Assembly (NCBI GenBank): GCA_963727075.1
Contig: CAVSET010000003.1
Span: forward strand, 1 to 64,000
Direction: 5' to 3'
Length of the DNA stretch: 64,000 nt
Origin: Bog-756 sp963727075
GTDB taxonomy: Bacteria > Actinomycetota > Acidimicrobiia > Acidimicrobiales > RAAP-2
Made by a program: the position numbers and the translations under genes. Every line of letters begins with the position of its first letter. Position 1 is the first letter of the stretch. The notes below the pieces were generated by a model. That model was not told the origin of the DNA and did not search any database. It saw only the letters and a program-made list of their open reading frames with translations. Below are positions 18,420 to 27,219 of this stretch, one piece after another.

Positions 18420-19606
18420 GCCGCCTCCCGGCCGGCCACAATGCTCCCGGCCACGCGCCGGGCACGACCGTCGGCATCCAGGACGTCGTCGACCGTGCGC
18501 ACCGGATGGTCGCCCCCGGCCGGCCCCGGTGGTTCGTAGCGATCGAGCGTGGCCTCGACCACCTCGGCGATGGCGGTCCAGGCGATGCGGCCCTCGAGGA
18601 AGGCCTGCACGGCCACCTCGTTGGAGGCGTTGAGCCAGGCCGGGGCCAGGTCGCCGGCTCGCCCGGCCCGGTAGGCCAGGTCGAGGCAGGGGAACAGGGT
18701 GCGGTCGGGCGGCTCGAAGTCGAGGGTGGACAGCTCGGCCCAGTCGATCCGCCCGTAGCCGATCCCGAGGCGTCTGGGGTAGGCCAACGCGTACCCGATG
18801 GGCAGTCGCATGTCAGGCATCGAGAGCTGGGCGACGGTGGCCCCGTCGGCGAACTCGACCATCGAGTGGACGACCGACTGGGGGTGGATGACCACGTCGA
18901 TGGCGTCATAGCCGATGCCGAAGAGCTCGTGGGCCTCGATGACCTCGAGCCCCTTGTTCATGAGCGTGGAGGAGTCGACGGTGATCTTCGGGCCCATCGA
19001 CCAGGTGGGGTGGGCCAGCGCGTCGGCGACCTCGATCGAGGCCAGCTCGTCGGGGGCGCGGCCGCGGAACGGCCCCCCCGAGGCGGTGAGCAACAGCCGG
19101 GCCACATCGGCCCCGGAGCCGGCCCGGAGGCACTGATGGATGGCACAGTGCTCGGAGTCGACCGGCAGTATCTCGGCCCCGGGAGTGGCCCGGACGGGGC
19201 GGAGGACCGGCCCACCGGCGATGATCGACTCCTTATTGGCCAGGGCCAGGCGCCGCCCGGCGTCGAGGGCGGCCAGGGTGACCGGCAACCCGGCGAAGCC
19301 GACCACGCCGTTGACGGCCACCTCGGCCAGCGTGGCGATGGCGGCCAGTCCCTCGGTGCCGGTCACCACCTCGACTCGCGGGGGGACGAGACGGGCCAGG
19401 GCGGGGGCCAGGGAGGCGTCGCCGATGGCCACCACGTCGGGATGGTGGCGCCGAGCCTGGGCGGCCAACCGGTCCATCGAGCGGTAGGCGCCGAGGGCCA
19501 CCACGTCGAACAGCTCGGGCGAGCCCTCCACGACCTCGAGCGCCTGGGTGCCGATGGACCCGGTGGACCCGATGAGGCTCAGCGTCACCGCGGTCGCTCC
19601 GGCCAT
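18416..19606 (-). CDS. dxr: 1-deoxy-D-xylulose 5-phosphate reductoisomerase
   Basis: Second MEP pathway enzyme, making MEP from DXP with NADPH. It has the N-terminal NADPH motif IGSTGSIGTQALEVV, then LANKESIIAGG, VDSEHCAIHQCL, the catalytic loop region HPTWSMGPKITVDSSTLMNK and EAHELFGI. The 396-residue length is normal. It is translationally coupled to rseP and lies 20 bp from the cdsA stop. Confidence 0.97.
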   Translation of the reverse strand: MAGATAVTLSLIGSTGSIGTQALEVVEGSPELFDVVALGAYRSMDRLAAQARRHHPDVVAIGDASLAPALARLVPPRVEVVTGTEGLAAIATLAEVAVNGVVGFAGLPVTLAALDAGRRLALANKESIIAGGPVLRPVRATPGAEILPVDSEHCAIHQCLRAGSGADVARLLLTASGGPFRGRAPDELASIEVADALAHPTWSMGPKITVDSSTLMNKGLEVIEAHELFGIGYDAIDVVIHPQSVVHSMVEFADGATVAQLSMPDMRLPIGYALAYPRRLGIGYGRIDWAELSTLDFEPPDRTLFPCLDLAYRAGRAGDLAPAWLNASNEVAVQAFLEGRIAWTAIAEVVEATLDRYEPPGPAGGDHPVRTVDDVLDADGRARRVAGSIVAGREAA

Positions 19607-19626
19607 ACCCCTAGCCTGCCCGAAGT

Positions 19627-21867
19627 TCAGGCGATATTGAGGGCACGAACCAGGTAGTAGGTGGCGGGGAGCACGAACAGCAGCGCATCGACCCGGTCGA
19701 GGATGCCTCCGTGGCCCGGGAGCAGCGATCCCATGTCCTTCAGGCGGAGATCCCGCTTGAGCAGGGATTCACACAGGTCACCGATGGGCGCGACGACGGC
19801 GACCACCACTCCGAGGAGCGCGGCGTTGGAGGCGCTCCACGGATGGATCGACCCGACCACCACCGTCGAGACGAGGATGGAGAAGACGGCGCCGCCGAAC
19901 AGCCCTTCCCACGTCTTGTTGGGGCTGATGTTGGGTGCCAGCGGCCGGCTGCCGAGCCATCCGCCGATGACCAGGGCACCGATGTCGTTGGCCACCGTGG
20001 CGATGATGGCACCGAGGAGGAAGGCGATCCCGTGCCGGTCGGGGAAGGACGAAGGCGCCAGGAGGAGGCCGGCGTACGAGCCGAGGAGCGAGACCCACCC
20101 AACCGTGAGAAGGGTGGCGGCGGTGCCGGCCACCGGCGAGCCCCGTTCGATGCCCAACAGGTACCAGATGAGCGTGAAGACGGTGATCAGCACGAGCACC
20201 AGCGGGAGGGCGGCGATGCCCTTGGTGTAGGCACCGACCATCAGTGACACCGTGCCCACCAGGCCGAGCAACGTGGCCGGGTGGTACCCAGCCCGACGCA
20301 GCACGCCGAAGCACTCGCCGGCGGCGAAGGTGCCCACCACCACGCCGAGGACCAGTGCGGCGACGGTGCCCACCTTGAAGGCGAGCAGCGCCACGACCGC
20401 GGCGGCCAGCCCCGTACCGATCCGGACCCCGATGGAGCTGGTGTCCTCGTGCGGTCCGGGGCCCGACACGCCCCGCTCCGCCCGGCGAGGCCGGCGCGGG
20501 GCGGGTGGACCGCCGCCGGTCGGCTCCAGACCACCGGGCCGGCGGCCCGGAGGGGGTTGACCTTCGGCGGGCGGGCGCCGGGTCAGGCGGCGCCTCGTCG
20601 CCCCGGCGGCCACACCGACCGCGGCCACCGCCGAGCGCGAGCGGCCCCGCCCGCCCTCGGTGCCACCACCCTCGACGGTGACGAGCTCGTCCTGTCGCTC
20701 GGCGGTGCGGTCAGCCGCGGCCAGGTCGGCCAGGCCGCGCCGCCGACCGGCGCCCGGGACATCGGTGACGGAGGCCCCGGGTGGCTCAGCCGCCAGGGGC
20801 GCCTCGGTGAGCTCGGCCTCGTCCGGCTTCTTGGCCCGCATGCGAGCCGGCCGCAGCCCGTTGCGCCGGGCGCGCCCCGGCCTGGTCGTCCCGGTCGGCC
20901 GGCGCTTCTCGCCGCTCACGACGTCCTCGGTGCCGATCGGCGCCTCGGTGGTCCCCGGAGCCGGACGGCCGGGCGGGTCTCCGGGCGGCCCGAGTCCGGA
21001 TGCCGCCCCCACCGCGGCGGCCCCGAGGCCGAGCCCCGGCGTCTCGGTCCCGAGCGGCGGCTCGGCCCCTCGGTACGGGTGCGGTGCCGGACCGGCGACG
21101 GCCGGCGGGGCCTCGGGTGCCACCGTCTCCGGGGCCACCGCCTCCGGGGCCACCGCCTCGGTCTCCTCGGTGATGGGCGCCACGGTTCCGCCCTCGCCCG
21201 CCGCCGGGTCGTGGCCGGGGTCGGCGCGCCCGCCCGGACTGGGCGACCCGGGCTTCGCCGAGTCGAGATCGAACTCCCATGGCCGGCGCTCGGTGTCGGT
21301 GCGGTTGGATTCGTCCAGCGAGCCCAGTGCGGCCTGATCGCTCCCGAACATGGACGGCTCGAACTGGTCCTCGTGGGCCACCCAGTCGGCGTCCTCCTCG
21401 CGCCAGCTCGGCGCGGCCACACCCGATCCCTCCCCGTCGTCACCGATATCCCGGGAGAGGACGGCCGGCACCTGCCCGGTGGGAGGCTCGGTCCAGTGCG
21501 GGAGCTCGGTCGGCGAGGCCATGCTGCCGGGCACGGCAGTCTGGCCTGGTGTCACCGGATCGACACTGGGCCCGGTCCCGCCCGGGTCGCCGGGCTCGTC
21601 GGTGAGCCTCACCATCGGCGGCCCGAGGTCGAAACCCTCGGGTTCCGGGCCGAGGGCGGTCGGCCCGGACGGCGGCGGAGGGTCCGCCTCGGCATCAGGC
21701 TCGGTCGCCACCACCGGCAGCTCGGAGGTGATCTCGCCCGCCGGCTCGGCGCCCACGATCCGCACCCGGTCGGTGGCCGGGCCCGTCGTCTCGCGACGGG
21801 TGGCGGCGAGATCCGAGGGGTTCACCTCATCCTCCCGCCCCTCCGGGGCGTCGTCCACGTCAGTCAT
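19627..21867 (-). CDS. cdsA: Phosphatidate cytidylyltransferase (CDP-diacylglycerol synthase) with a very long N-terminal extension
   Basis: Makes CDP-diacylglycerol from phosphatidate and CTP in the membrane. The last 260 residues or so are the enzyme: about eight hydrophobic segments and the family signature SLLKRDLRLKDMGSLLPGHGG near the C-terminus. The first ~480 residues are not part of the family. They are low-complexity and rich in Pro, Gly, Glu, Ala and Arg, acidic at first and basic near the membrane domain, with one more complex stretch around DADWVAHEDQFEPSMFGSD. ATG 21867 follows GGAGG closely. A frame-compatible fusion of a separate upstream gene is possible, but no internal start with a good ribosome-binding site stands out. 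Confidence 0.92.
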   Translation of the reverse strand: MTDVDDAPEGREDEVNPSDLAATRRETTGPATDRVRIVGAEPAGEITSELPVVATEPDAEADPPPPSGPTALGPEPEGFDLGPPMVRLTDEPGDPGGTGPSVDPVTPGQTAVPGSMASPTELPHWTEPPTGQVPAVLSRDIGDDGEGSGVAAPSWREEDADWVAHEDQFEPSMFGSDQAALGSLDESNRTDTERRPWEFDLDSAKPGSPSPGGRADPGHDPAAGEGGTVAPITEETEAVAPEAVAPETVAPEAPPAVAGPAPHPYRGAEPPLGTETPGLGLGAAAVGAASGLGPPGDPPGRPAPGTTEAPIGTEDVVSGEKRRPTGTTRPGRARRNGLRPARMRAKKPDEAELTEAPLAAEPPGASVTDVPGAGRRRGLADLAAADRTAERQDELVTVEGGGTEGGRGRSRSAVAAVGVAAGATRRRLTRRPPAEGQPPPGRRPGGLEPTGGGPPAPRRPRRAERGVSGPGPHEDTSSIGVRIGTGLAAAVVALLAFKVGTVAALVLGVVVGTFAAGECFGVLRRAGYHPATLLGLVGTVSLMVGAYTKGIAALPLVLVLITVFTLIWYLLGIERGSPVAGTAATLLTVGWVSLLGSYAGLLLAPSSFPDRHGIAFLLGAIIATVANDIGALVIGGWLGSRPLAPNISPNKTWEGLFGGAVFSILVSTVVVGSIHPWSASNAALLGVVVAVVAPIGDLCESLLKRDLRLKDMGSLLPGHGGILDRVDALLFVLPATYYLVRALNIA

Positions 21868-21907
21868 TTCCTCCTATCAGCCGGGCCTCGGCCGGGCCGG
21901 CTCTCGG

Positions 21908-22477
21908 TCAGATCTCGAGGAGCTCCTGCTCCTTGTGGGCGAGCAGCTTGTCGATGGCGGCCACGTGCTCCTGGGTGATCCGGTCGAGCTCCTTCTCCAC
22001 CCGCTCGAGCTCGTCGCTCGAAAGGTCACCCTCCTTCTGCATGGCGTCGAGGTCGTGACGGGCCGTCCGACGGACGTTCCGAACGCTCACCCGGCCGTCC
22101 TCGGCCTTCTGCTTGACCACCTTGACCAGCTCCTTTCGTCGCTGCTCGGTGGGGGTCGGGAACGACAGCCGGATCACCGAGCCGTCGTTGGACGGAGTGA
22201 TCCCGAGGTCGGAGCCCTGCAACGCCTTCTCGATGACGGGCAGGGACCCCTTGTCGTAGGGCGACACCACGAGTAACCGGGCTTCGGGCACGCTGAACCC
22301 GGCCAGCTGCCGCAATTCGGTCTCCGCCCCGTAGTAATCGACCTTGAGGTGCTCGACCAGCGCCGGAGTGGCCCGCCCTGTCCGGATCGACCCGAACTCG
22401 GATTGGGCGTGGTCCACCGCCTTGCCCATGTGCTCCTTGGCCTCCGTGACCACCAACGCGATCAGGTCGTCATCCAT
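21908..22477 (-). CDS. frr: Ribosome recycling factor
   Basis: With EF-G it splits post-termination ribosomes. The family blocks are present: FGSIRTGRATPALVEHLKVDYYG, ITPSNDGSVIRLSFPTPTEQRRKELVK and the final KEKELDRIT-type helix. ATG 22477 gives MDDDLIALVV and 189 residues, the normal length; an upstream in-frame start would add 12 residues without family support. It sits in the usual pyrH-frr-cdsA order. Confidence 0.96.
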   Translation of the reverse strand: MDDDLIALVVTEAKEHMGKAVDHAQSEFGSIRTGRATPALVEHLKVDYYGAETELRQLAGFSVPEARLLVVSPYDKGSLPVIEKALQGSDLGITPSNDGSVIRLSFPTPTEQRRKELVKVVKQKAEDGRVSVRNVRRTARHDLDAMQKEGDLSSDELERVEKELDRITQEHVAAIDKLLAHKEQELLEI

Positions 22478-22537
22478 CAGCAATCCAGCGTAGCCAGCAG
22501 GGTCGGGCCCCACCGAAAGAATAGGCCACCTGGACCT

Positions 22538-23257
22538 TCATCTCACGAGAGTGCCGATGGGGTCGCCGCTCAACGCGACGCGGATGTTGCCCGGCTGCAT
22601 GAGGTCGAACACCCGGATGGGCAGCCCGTTGTCCATGCAGAAGGTGATGGCGGTGAGGTCCATCACTCGCAGGTCCCGGGCCACCACCTCCATGAAGGAG
22701 ACCTCGTCGTAGCGGGTGGCCGTCGGGTCGAGGCGAGGGTCGGCCGTGTACACGCCGTCGACGCCTCCATGGGTGCCCTTGCACAGCAGGTCGGCCTCGA
22801 TCTCCGCGGCGCGGAGGGCGGCCGACGTGTCCGTGGTGAAGTACGGGTTGCCCATGCCGGCGGCGAACACCACCACCCGCCCCTTCTCGAGGTGGCGTAT
22901 GGCCCGTCGCCGGATGTAGGGCTCGGCCACCTCGGCCATCTGTACCGCGGAGAGGACCCGGGTGGGTTGCCCGTGGTGCTCGAGGGCGTCCTGGAGGGCG
23001 AGGGCATTGATCACCGTGGCCAGCATCCCCATGGTGTCCGAGGTGGCCCGGTCCATGCCCGCCCCGGCACCGGTGGAGCCCCGCCAGATGTTGCCGCCCC
23101 CGACCATCACGGCCAGCTCGAGGTCGAGCTCGTCCCGGGCGGCGGCGATCTCGAGGGCCAGTCGCTCCACGACGGCGGCATCGATGGTCTCGTCCGAGGC
23201 CGAGGAGGCCAGCGCCTCCCCGGACATCTTCAAGACGATGCGGCGCCTCTCCCCCAC
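22538..23257 (-). CDS. pyrH: Uridylate kinase (UMP kinase)
   Basis: Phosphorylates UMP to UDP; the bacterial hexameric amino-acid-kinase type, unlike eukaryotic UMP kinases. Signature segments are RRIVLKMSGEAL, VMVGGGNIWRG, MDRATSDTMGMLATVINALAL and GNPYFTTDTSAALRA. The product is 239 residues. It lies 8 bp after the tsf stop in the rpsB-tsf-pyrH-frr order. Confidence 0.97.
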   Translation of the reverse strand: MGERRRIVLKMSGEALASSASDETIDAAVVERLALEIAAARDELDLELAVMVGGGNIWRGSTGAGAGMDRATSDTMGMLATVINALALQDALEHHGQPTRVLSAVQMAEVAEPYIRRRAIRHLEKGRVVVFAAGMGNPYFTTDTSAALRAAEIEADLLCKGTHGGVDGVYTADPRLDPTATRYDEVSFMEVVARDLRVMDLTAITFCMDNGLPIRVFDLMQPGNIRVALSGDPIGTLVR

Positions 23258-23265
23258 TGCGCCCC

Positions 23266-24069
23266 TCAGTCGCCCACGACGACCTGGGCGAATCGGGTCA
23301 CCGAGGCCGTCCCGAGCAGGGTGGCGATCGTCTGCTTCTCGTCCCGCACATAGGGCTGGTCGAGGAGGACGCGCTCCTTGTACCAGCCGCCCAGTCGGCC
23401 TTCGACGATCTTGGCCAGGGCCGCCTCGGGCTTGCCTTCGTTGCGGGCGATCCGCTCCACCGTCTGGCGCTCCTCCGCCACCTCGGCGGGGGGCACGTCC
23501 TCCCGCGAGATGTAGAGCGGGCGGGCAAAGGCGATGTGGGCGGCGACGTCGTGGGCCAGCTGCTCCGATCCACCTTCCAGGGCCACGATCACCGCGTTGA
23601 CGCCGCGTCCGGCCTGCAGGTGCAGATAGGAGTCGACGGCGCCGTCTTCGGGGGCCTCGATCCTGACGACCTTCCCGACCGAGAGGTTCTCCTTGAGGGT
23701 CACCTTGAGCCGTTCGAGCTCGTCCTGGCGCTCCGCAATGGCGTCCTCCCCGCGTTCGGCCACCAGCTCGGCCATCGAGGTCACCAGGTCGACGAACTCA
23801 CTCGACTTGGCCACGAAGTCCGTTTCGGACCGCAACTGGACGATGGCGGCGGCCCGTCCCGATCGCCCGATGGCCACCGCCCCCTCCGACGCCTCGCGGT
23901 CGGCCCGCTTGGCCTGGTTGGCCAACCCCTGCTCCCGCAGCCAGGTGATGGACTTGTCCATGTCGCCGTCGTTCTCCTCGAGGGCGCGCTTGGCGTCGAG
24001 CATGCCCACGCCGGTGAGCTGCCGGAGTCGCTGGACGTCCTTGGCCGAGAACGGGGGCACGTCAGGCAT
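23266..24069 (-). CDS. tsf: Elongation factor Ts
   Basis: Nucleotide exchange factor for EF-Tu. The UBA-like N-terminus reads VQRLRQLTGVGMLDAKRALEENDGD and the EF-Ts signature ETDFVAKSSEF follows. The core domain continues to the C-terminus with 267 residues in all. ATG 24069 was chosen because MPDVPPFSAKDV leads directly into the family; it overlaps the end of rpsB by eight bases, so the genes are coupled. Confidence 0.96.
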   Translation of the reverse strand: MPDVPPFSAKDVQRLRQLTGVGMLDAKRALEENDGDMDKSITWLREQGLANQAKRADREASEGAVAIGRSGRAAAIVQLRSETDFVAKSSEFVDLVTSMAELVAERGEDAIAERQDELERLKVTLKENLSVGKVVRIEAPEDGAVDSYLHLQAGRGVNAVIVALEGGSEQLAHDVAAHIAFARPLYISREDVPPAEVAEERQTVERIARNEGKPEAALAKIVEGRLGGWYKERVLLDQPYVRDEKQTIATLLGTASVTRFAQVVVGD

Positions 24070-25042
24070 CCTCGTCGGCGGTCGGGGCGCCCGGTGCTCC
24101 GGCGTCACCCACGTCACCTTCGGAAGTCGTGGGCGCTTGTCCGGACGCTTTTGCCGCCTCGGGAGCCGGTGCATCGGCGGTGGAAGAGGCCACCTCGTCG
24201 GCTGGCGCGGTGGCCGCCCCGACCAGGGCGGGCTCTGGCTCGGCGGCCGGGGTCGCGGCGCCGGCCGGCGTCGCGGCGACGGAGGGCGCGGCGGGCGCGG
24301 CCGGGGTGGGGGTCGGCACCGCCGGCGTCCCGGCGGAGGGCGGGGCCGGGCGCTGGTCGGCGATGAACCTCCCCTCGACCACGGCGTCGGCCACCACCCG
24401 GCACAGGAGTGCGCCGGCCCGGATGGCGTCGTCGTTCCCCGGGATGACATGGGTGATGACATCGGGGTCGCAGTTGGTGTCGACCACCGCCACCACCGGC
24501 ATCCCGAGCTTGTTGGCCTCGGTGACGGCAATGTGCTCCTTCTTGGTGTCGATGACGAAGATGGCGTCGGGAAGGCGGGCGAGGCTCCGAATGCCTCCGA
24601 GGTTCCGCTGCAGCTTCTCGAGCTCGCGGGTGTGGCGCAGGGCTTCCTTCTTGGGCATGGCGTCGAAGTCGCCGGCCCGCTGCATGGCCTCGAATTCCTT
24701 CATCCGGTTGACCCGGGCGGAGACGGTCTGGAAATTGGTGAGCATGCCGCCCAACCAGCGCTCGTTGACGTACGGCATGCCGCACGCCTCGGCATAGATG
24801 GCCACCGGCCCCTGGGTCTGCTTTTTGGTGCCGACGAAGAGAATGGTCCCGCCCCCGGCGACCAGGTCGCGGATGTAGCTGTAGGACTCCTCGATGCCCT
24901 TCATGGTCTGGCGCAGGTCGATCAGGTAGATCCCGTTGCGCTCGCCGAGGATGAACCGACGCATCTTGGGGTTCCAGCGCCGGGTCTGGTGGCCGAAGTG
25001 GACTCCGGCACCCAGCAACTGCTTCATCGTGACGACGGCCAT
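24062..25042 (-). CDS. rpsB: 30S ribosomal protein S2 with a long low-complexity C-terminal tail
   Basis: Small-subunit protein that completes the 30S and bridges S1. Signature segments are LLGAGVHFGHQTRRWNPKM, VNERWLGGMLTNFQTV and PGNDDAIRAGALLCRVVADA. The globular family part ends at about residue 230. A Pro/Ala/Thr-rich tail of roughly 90 residues, acidic at its end, follows and is unusual. ATG 25042 has an AAGGAG site seven bases upstream. It is the head of the run down to proS. Confidence 0.97.
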   Translation of the reverse strand: MAVVTMKQLLGAGVHFGHQTRRWNPKMRRFILGERNGIYLIDLRQTMKGIEESYSYIRDLVAGGGTILFVGTKKQTQGPVAIYAEACGMPYVNERWLGGMLTNFQTVSARVNRMKEFEAMQRAGDFDAMPKKEALRHTRELEKLQRNLGGIRSLARLPDAIFVIDTKKEHIAVTEANKLGMPVVAVVDTNCDPDVITHVIPGNDDAIRAGALLCRVVADAVVEGRFIADQRPAPPSAGTPAVPTPTPAAPAAPSVAATPAGAATPAAEPEPALVGAATAPADEVASSTADAPAPEAAKASGQAPTTSEGDVGDAGAPGAPTADEDA

Positions 25043-25225
25043 GTCGCGGCTCCTTGACGGTTGATTTCCCGGCCGTGACACCCCGTCATGCGGGGCGACC
25101 GTGGACGCGACCGGGCACTGGTTCGATACCAACTGGTATGCCGGGCCGGATGGCCTGGCCCGTCCATGCTAGTGCCCCGACCTCCACCCCTCCACTCGGC
25201 CGGGCGGGCCAGCCGAGCCGCGAGC

Positions 25226-26095
25226 TCAGCCGGCGGTGGAGGTCGGCACCCGCTTGGCGGCCGGGCCGCGCCCGGCACCGGCCTTTGCCTTGGTGCCCTC
25301 GGACCGCCGAGCGGCCACCTCCGGGCGGTCGGCCAGCTTGGCCCGGAGCTGCAGCACGGCCTTGGTGTGGATCTGGCACACGCGGCTCTCGGTCACGCCG
25401 AGGATGTCGCCGATCTCGGCCAGGGTCAGGCCTTCGTAGTAGTACAGGGTGAGCACGGTCTTCTCGCGCTCGGCCATCTGGCTGACCGCCTGGATCAGCG
25501 CCTCCTTGGTCTCTTTGACCTCGAAGGTGTCCATCGGGCCGGCCGTGCTGTCGGGCAGCGTCTCCCCGAGGGTCGAGCGGTCCGACCGGTCCCCGCCCCG
25601 GAACACCTCGTCGAGCGCCACCACCCCCACGAAGGAGATCTTGCGCAGCGCCGTCTGGAATTCGGCGTCGGTCATCTCGAGGTCGGCGGCCACCTCGGCA
25701 TCGGTGGGCGTGCGGTGCAGGGTCGCCTCGAGCTTGGCGTAGGACTGCTCGACGGCGCGGGCCTTGGCCCGCACCGACCTCGGCACCCAGTCGATCGAGC
25801 GGAGCTCGTCGATGATGGCTCCCTTGATGCGGGGGATGGCGTAGGTCTCGAACTTGATGTTGCGCAGGGGCTCGAAGCGCTCGATGGCGTCGATGAGGCC
25901 GATGATCCCGTAGCTGGCCAGATCGGCCTCGTCCACGTGGCGGGGCAGCCCGACCGACACCCGGCCGGCCACGTACTTGACCACGGGGGCGTAGTGGACG
26001 ATGAGCTGGTCGCGGAGCGCCCGGTTGCCTGTCTTCTTGTACTCGGTCCACAGCCCGTCGATGCCGTGTCCCACCGTGTCAACTTGGCTCGCCAA
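25226..26095 (-). CDS. whiG: RNA polymerase sigma factor, FliA/WhiG family
   Basis: An alternative sigma factor with regions 2 to 4. Region 2 is DQLIVHYAPVVKYVAGRVSVGLP through DLASYGIIGLIDAIERFEP, region 3 covers RSVRAKARAVEQ, and region 4.2 is LTLAEIGDILGVTESRVCQIH. In Streptomyces, WhiG drives sporulation genes and homologues direct flagellar genes; no flagellar gene is in the window. A basic tail of about 35 residues is added. The listed start is TTG 26095 with GGGGAG only two bases upstream, so GTG 26074 is an alternative. The stop of xerC lies just upstream. Confidence 0.92.
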   Translation of the reverse strand: MASQVDTVGHGIDGLWTEYKKTGNRALRDQLIVHYAPVVKYVAGRVSVGLPRHVDEADLASYGIIGLIDAIERFEPLRNIKFETYAIPRIKGAIIDELRSIDWVPRSVRAKARAVEQSYAKLEATLHRTPTDAEVAADLEMTDAEFQTALRKISFVGVVALDEVFRGGDRSDRSTLGETLPDSTAGPMDTFEVKETKEALIQAVSQMAEREKTVLTLYYYEGLTLAEIGDILGVTESRVCQIHTKAVLQLRAKLADRPEVAARRSEGTKAKAGAGRGPAAKRVPTSTAG

Positions 26096-26103
26096 TTCTC
26101 CCC

Positions 26104-26985
26104 TTAGGCCCGTGGATGCGTTCCCGAATACACCGCAAGCAGGCGTTCCTTGCTGACATGAGTGTAGACCTGTGTGGTCTGCAAGCTGGCGTGACCCAGC
26201 AATTCCTGCACCACCCGGAGGTCGGCGCCGCCGTCCAGCAGGTGGGTGGCGAAGCTGTGGCGGAGGGCGTGGGGATGGGTGGGGACAGGCGAGCGCCGGT
26301 CGAGGAGGCGCCGGACGTCCCGGGGACCGATCCGCTTGCCCCGACGGTTCACGAATAGGGCTCCAGCTGGGCTTTCATCGGTGAGCATGGCACCCCGGGG
26401 GCCCCCCAGCCAGGCCCCCACGGCCTCGGCACACCGGTCGTGGATGAGCACCTGGCGCTGCTTGGACCCCTTGCCGGTGACCCGCACCACCAGCCGATCG
26501 AGGTCGACGTCCCCGACGTCGAGGCTGCACAGCTCGGCCACCCGCAGGCCGCCCCCGTAGAGCAGCTCCAGCACAGCGTCGTCCCGGCGCTCCACCTCGG
26601 GGGGGACGCCCGCCACCGGCTCGGCCGAGGGCTCCAGCAACCGGCCGAGCTCGCCGTGGCCGAGGACGCGAGGCAGCCTCGAGTCGGGCGAGGGGGCGGC
26701 CAGCCGGGCGGCGGGGTCGTCGGTGGTGAGCCCCCGCCGGGCGCACCACCGGAAGTACGAGCGGAGCGAGGCCGCCGTGCGTGAGATGGTCGCCTTGGAG
26801 TACCGGCGGGTGGCCATGAAGGACAGGTAGCGGCGGAGGACGAGCCGGTCGACGTCTCGTGGGCCCTCGGCCCCGCCTCGCCCGGCCCATTCGGCGAACC
26901 GCTCGACGTCGGTGGCGTACGCCCGCACCGAAGCCGGCGAGAGGCCACCCACCGACCGCCGGTAGGCCTCGATCTCCCAGGACAC
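26104..26985 (-). CDS. xerC: Tyrosine recombinase XerC/XerD
   Basis: Site-specific recombinase that resolves chromosome dimers at dif. The N-terminal SAM-like core-binding domain spans about residues 1-95. Catalytic residues are visible: Arg148 in GGLRVAEL, Lys in GKGSKQRQV, His239 and Arg242 in HALRHSF, His265 in LLGHASL and Tyr274 in QVYTHVSKERL. The 293-residue length fits a Xer protein. Its position beside whiG and rpsB is conserved in actinobacteria, which favours a housekeeping role over phage integration. Start is GTG 26985. Confidence 0.93.
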   Translation of the reverse strand: MSWEIEAYRRSVGGLSPASVRAYATDVERFAEWAGRGGAEGPRDVDRLVLRRYLSFMATRRYSKATISRTAASLRSYFRWCARRGLTTDDPAARLAAPSPDSRLPRVLGHGELGRLLEPSAEPVAGVPPEVERRDDAVLELLYGGGLRVAELCSLDVGDVDLDRLVVRVTGKGSKQRQVLIHDRCAEAVGAWLGGPRGAMLTDESPAGALFVNRRGKRIGPRDVRRLLDRRSPVPTHPHALRHSFATHLLDGGADLRVVQELLGHASLQTTQVYTHVSKERLLAVYSGTHPRA

Positions 26986-27101
26986 ACGAGCACAGTACCG
27001 GGCCGGTCAGGGCCGGGGCGCCATCCCCTCCGGGCTGGGACCGGGCCGGACGACACCTGACGGATCCGCGACGACAGGGCTATCGTCAGGGCGACACAAG
27101 G

Positions 27102-27153
27102 CCAGACCTCGTCATGGACGACGGGTACCAGACCTCGTCATGGTCGACGGGTA
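27102..27153. repeat. Tandem 26-bp direct repeat upstream of the solute-binding protein
   Basis: Two adjacent copies (27102-27127 and 27128-27153) of a 26-bp unit starting CCAGACCTCGTCATGG and ending CGACGGGTA differ at a single base (A or T at unit position 17). They lie in the 234-bp divergent spacer between xerC and the solute-binding protein gene, 67-118 bp before its ATG. They could be tandem operators or a simple duplication; nothing else in the spacer was recognised. Confidence 0.85.
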
Positions 27154-27219
27154 CATAGCAAGCGTTGTTTCGCCAGACCGACGACAGTGTTCGCTTCGGT
27201 CAACGACCCAAGGGGGACT

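Noticed and set aside
26104..26985. Tyrosine recombinase as sign of a phage or integrative element
   Set aside because: It has no other mobile genes nearby and lies in the conserved xerC-whiG-rpsB order.
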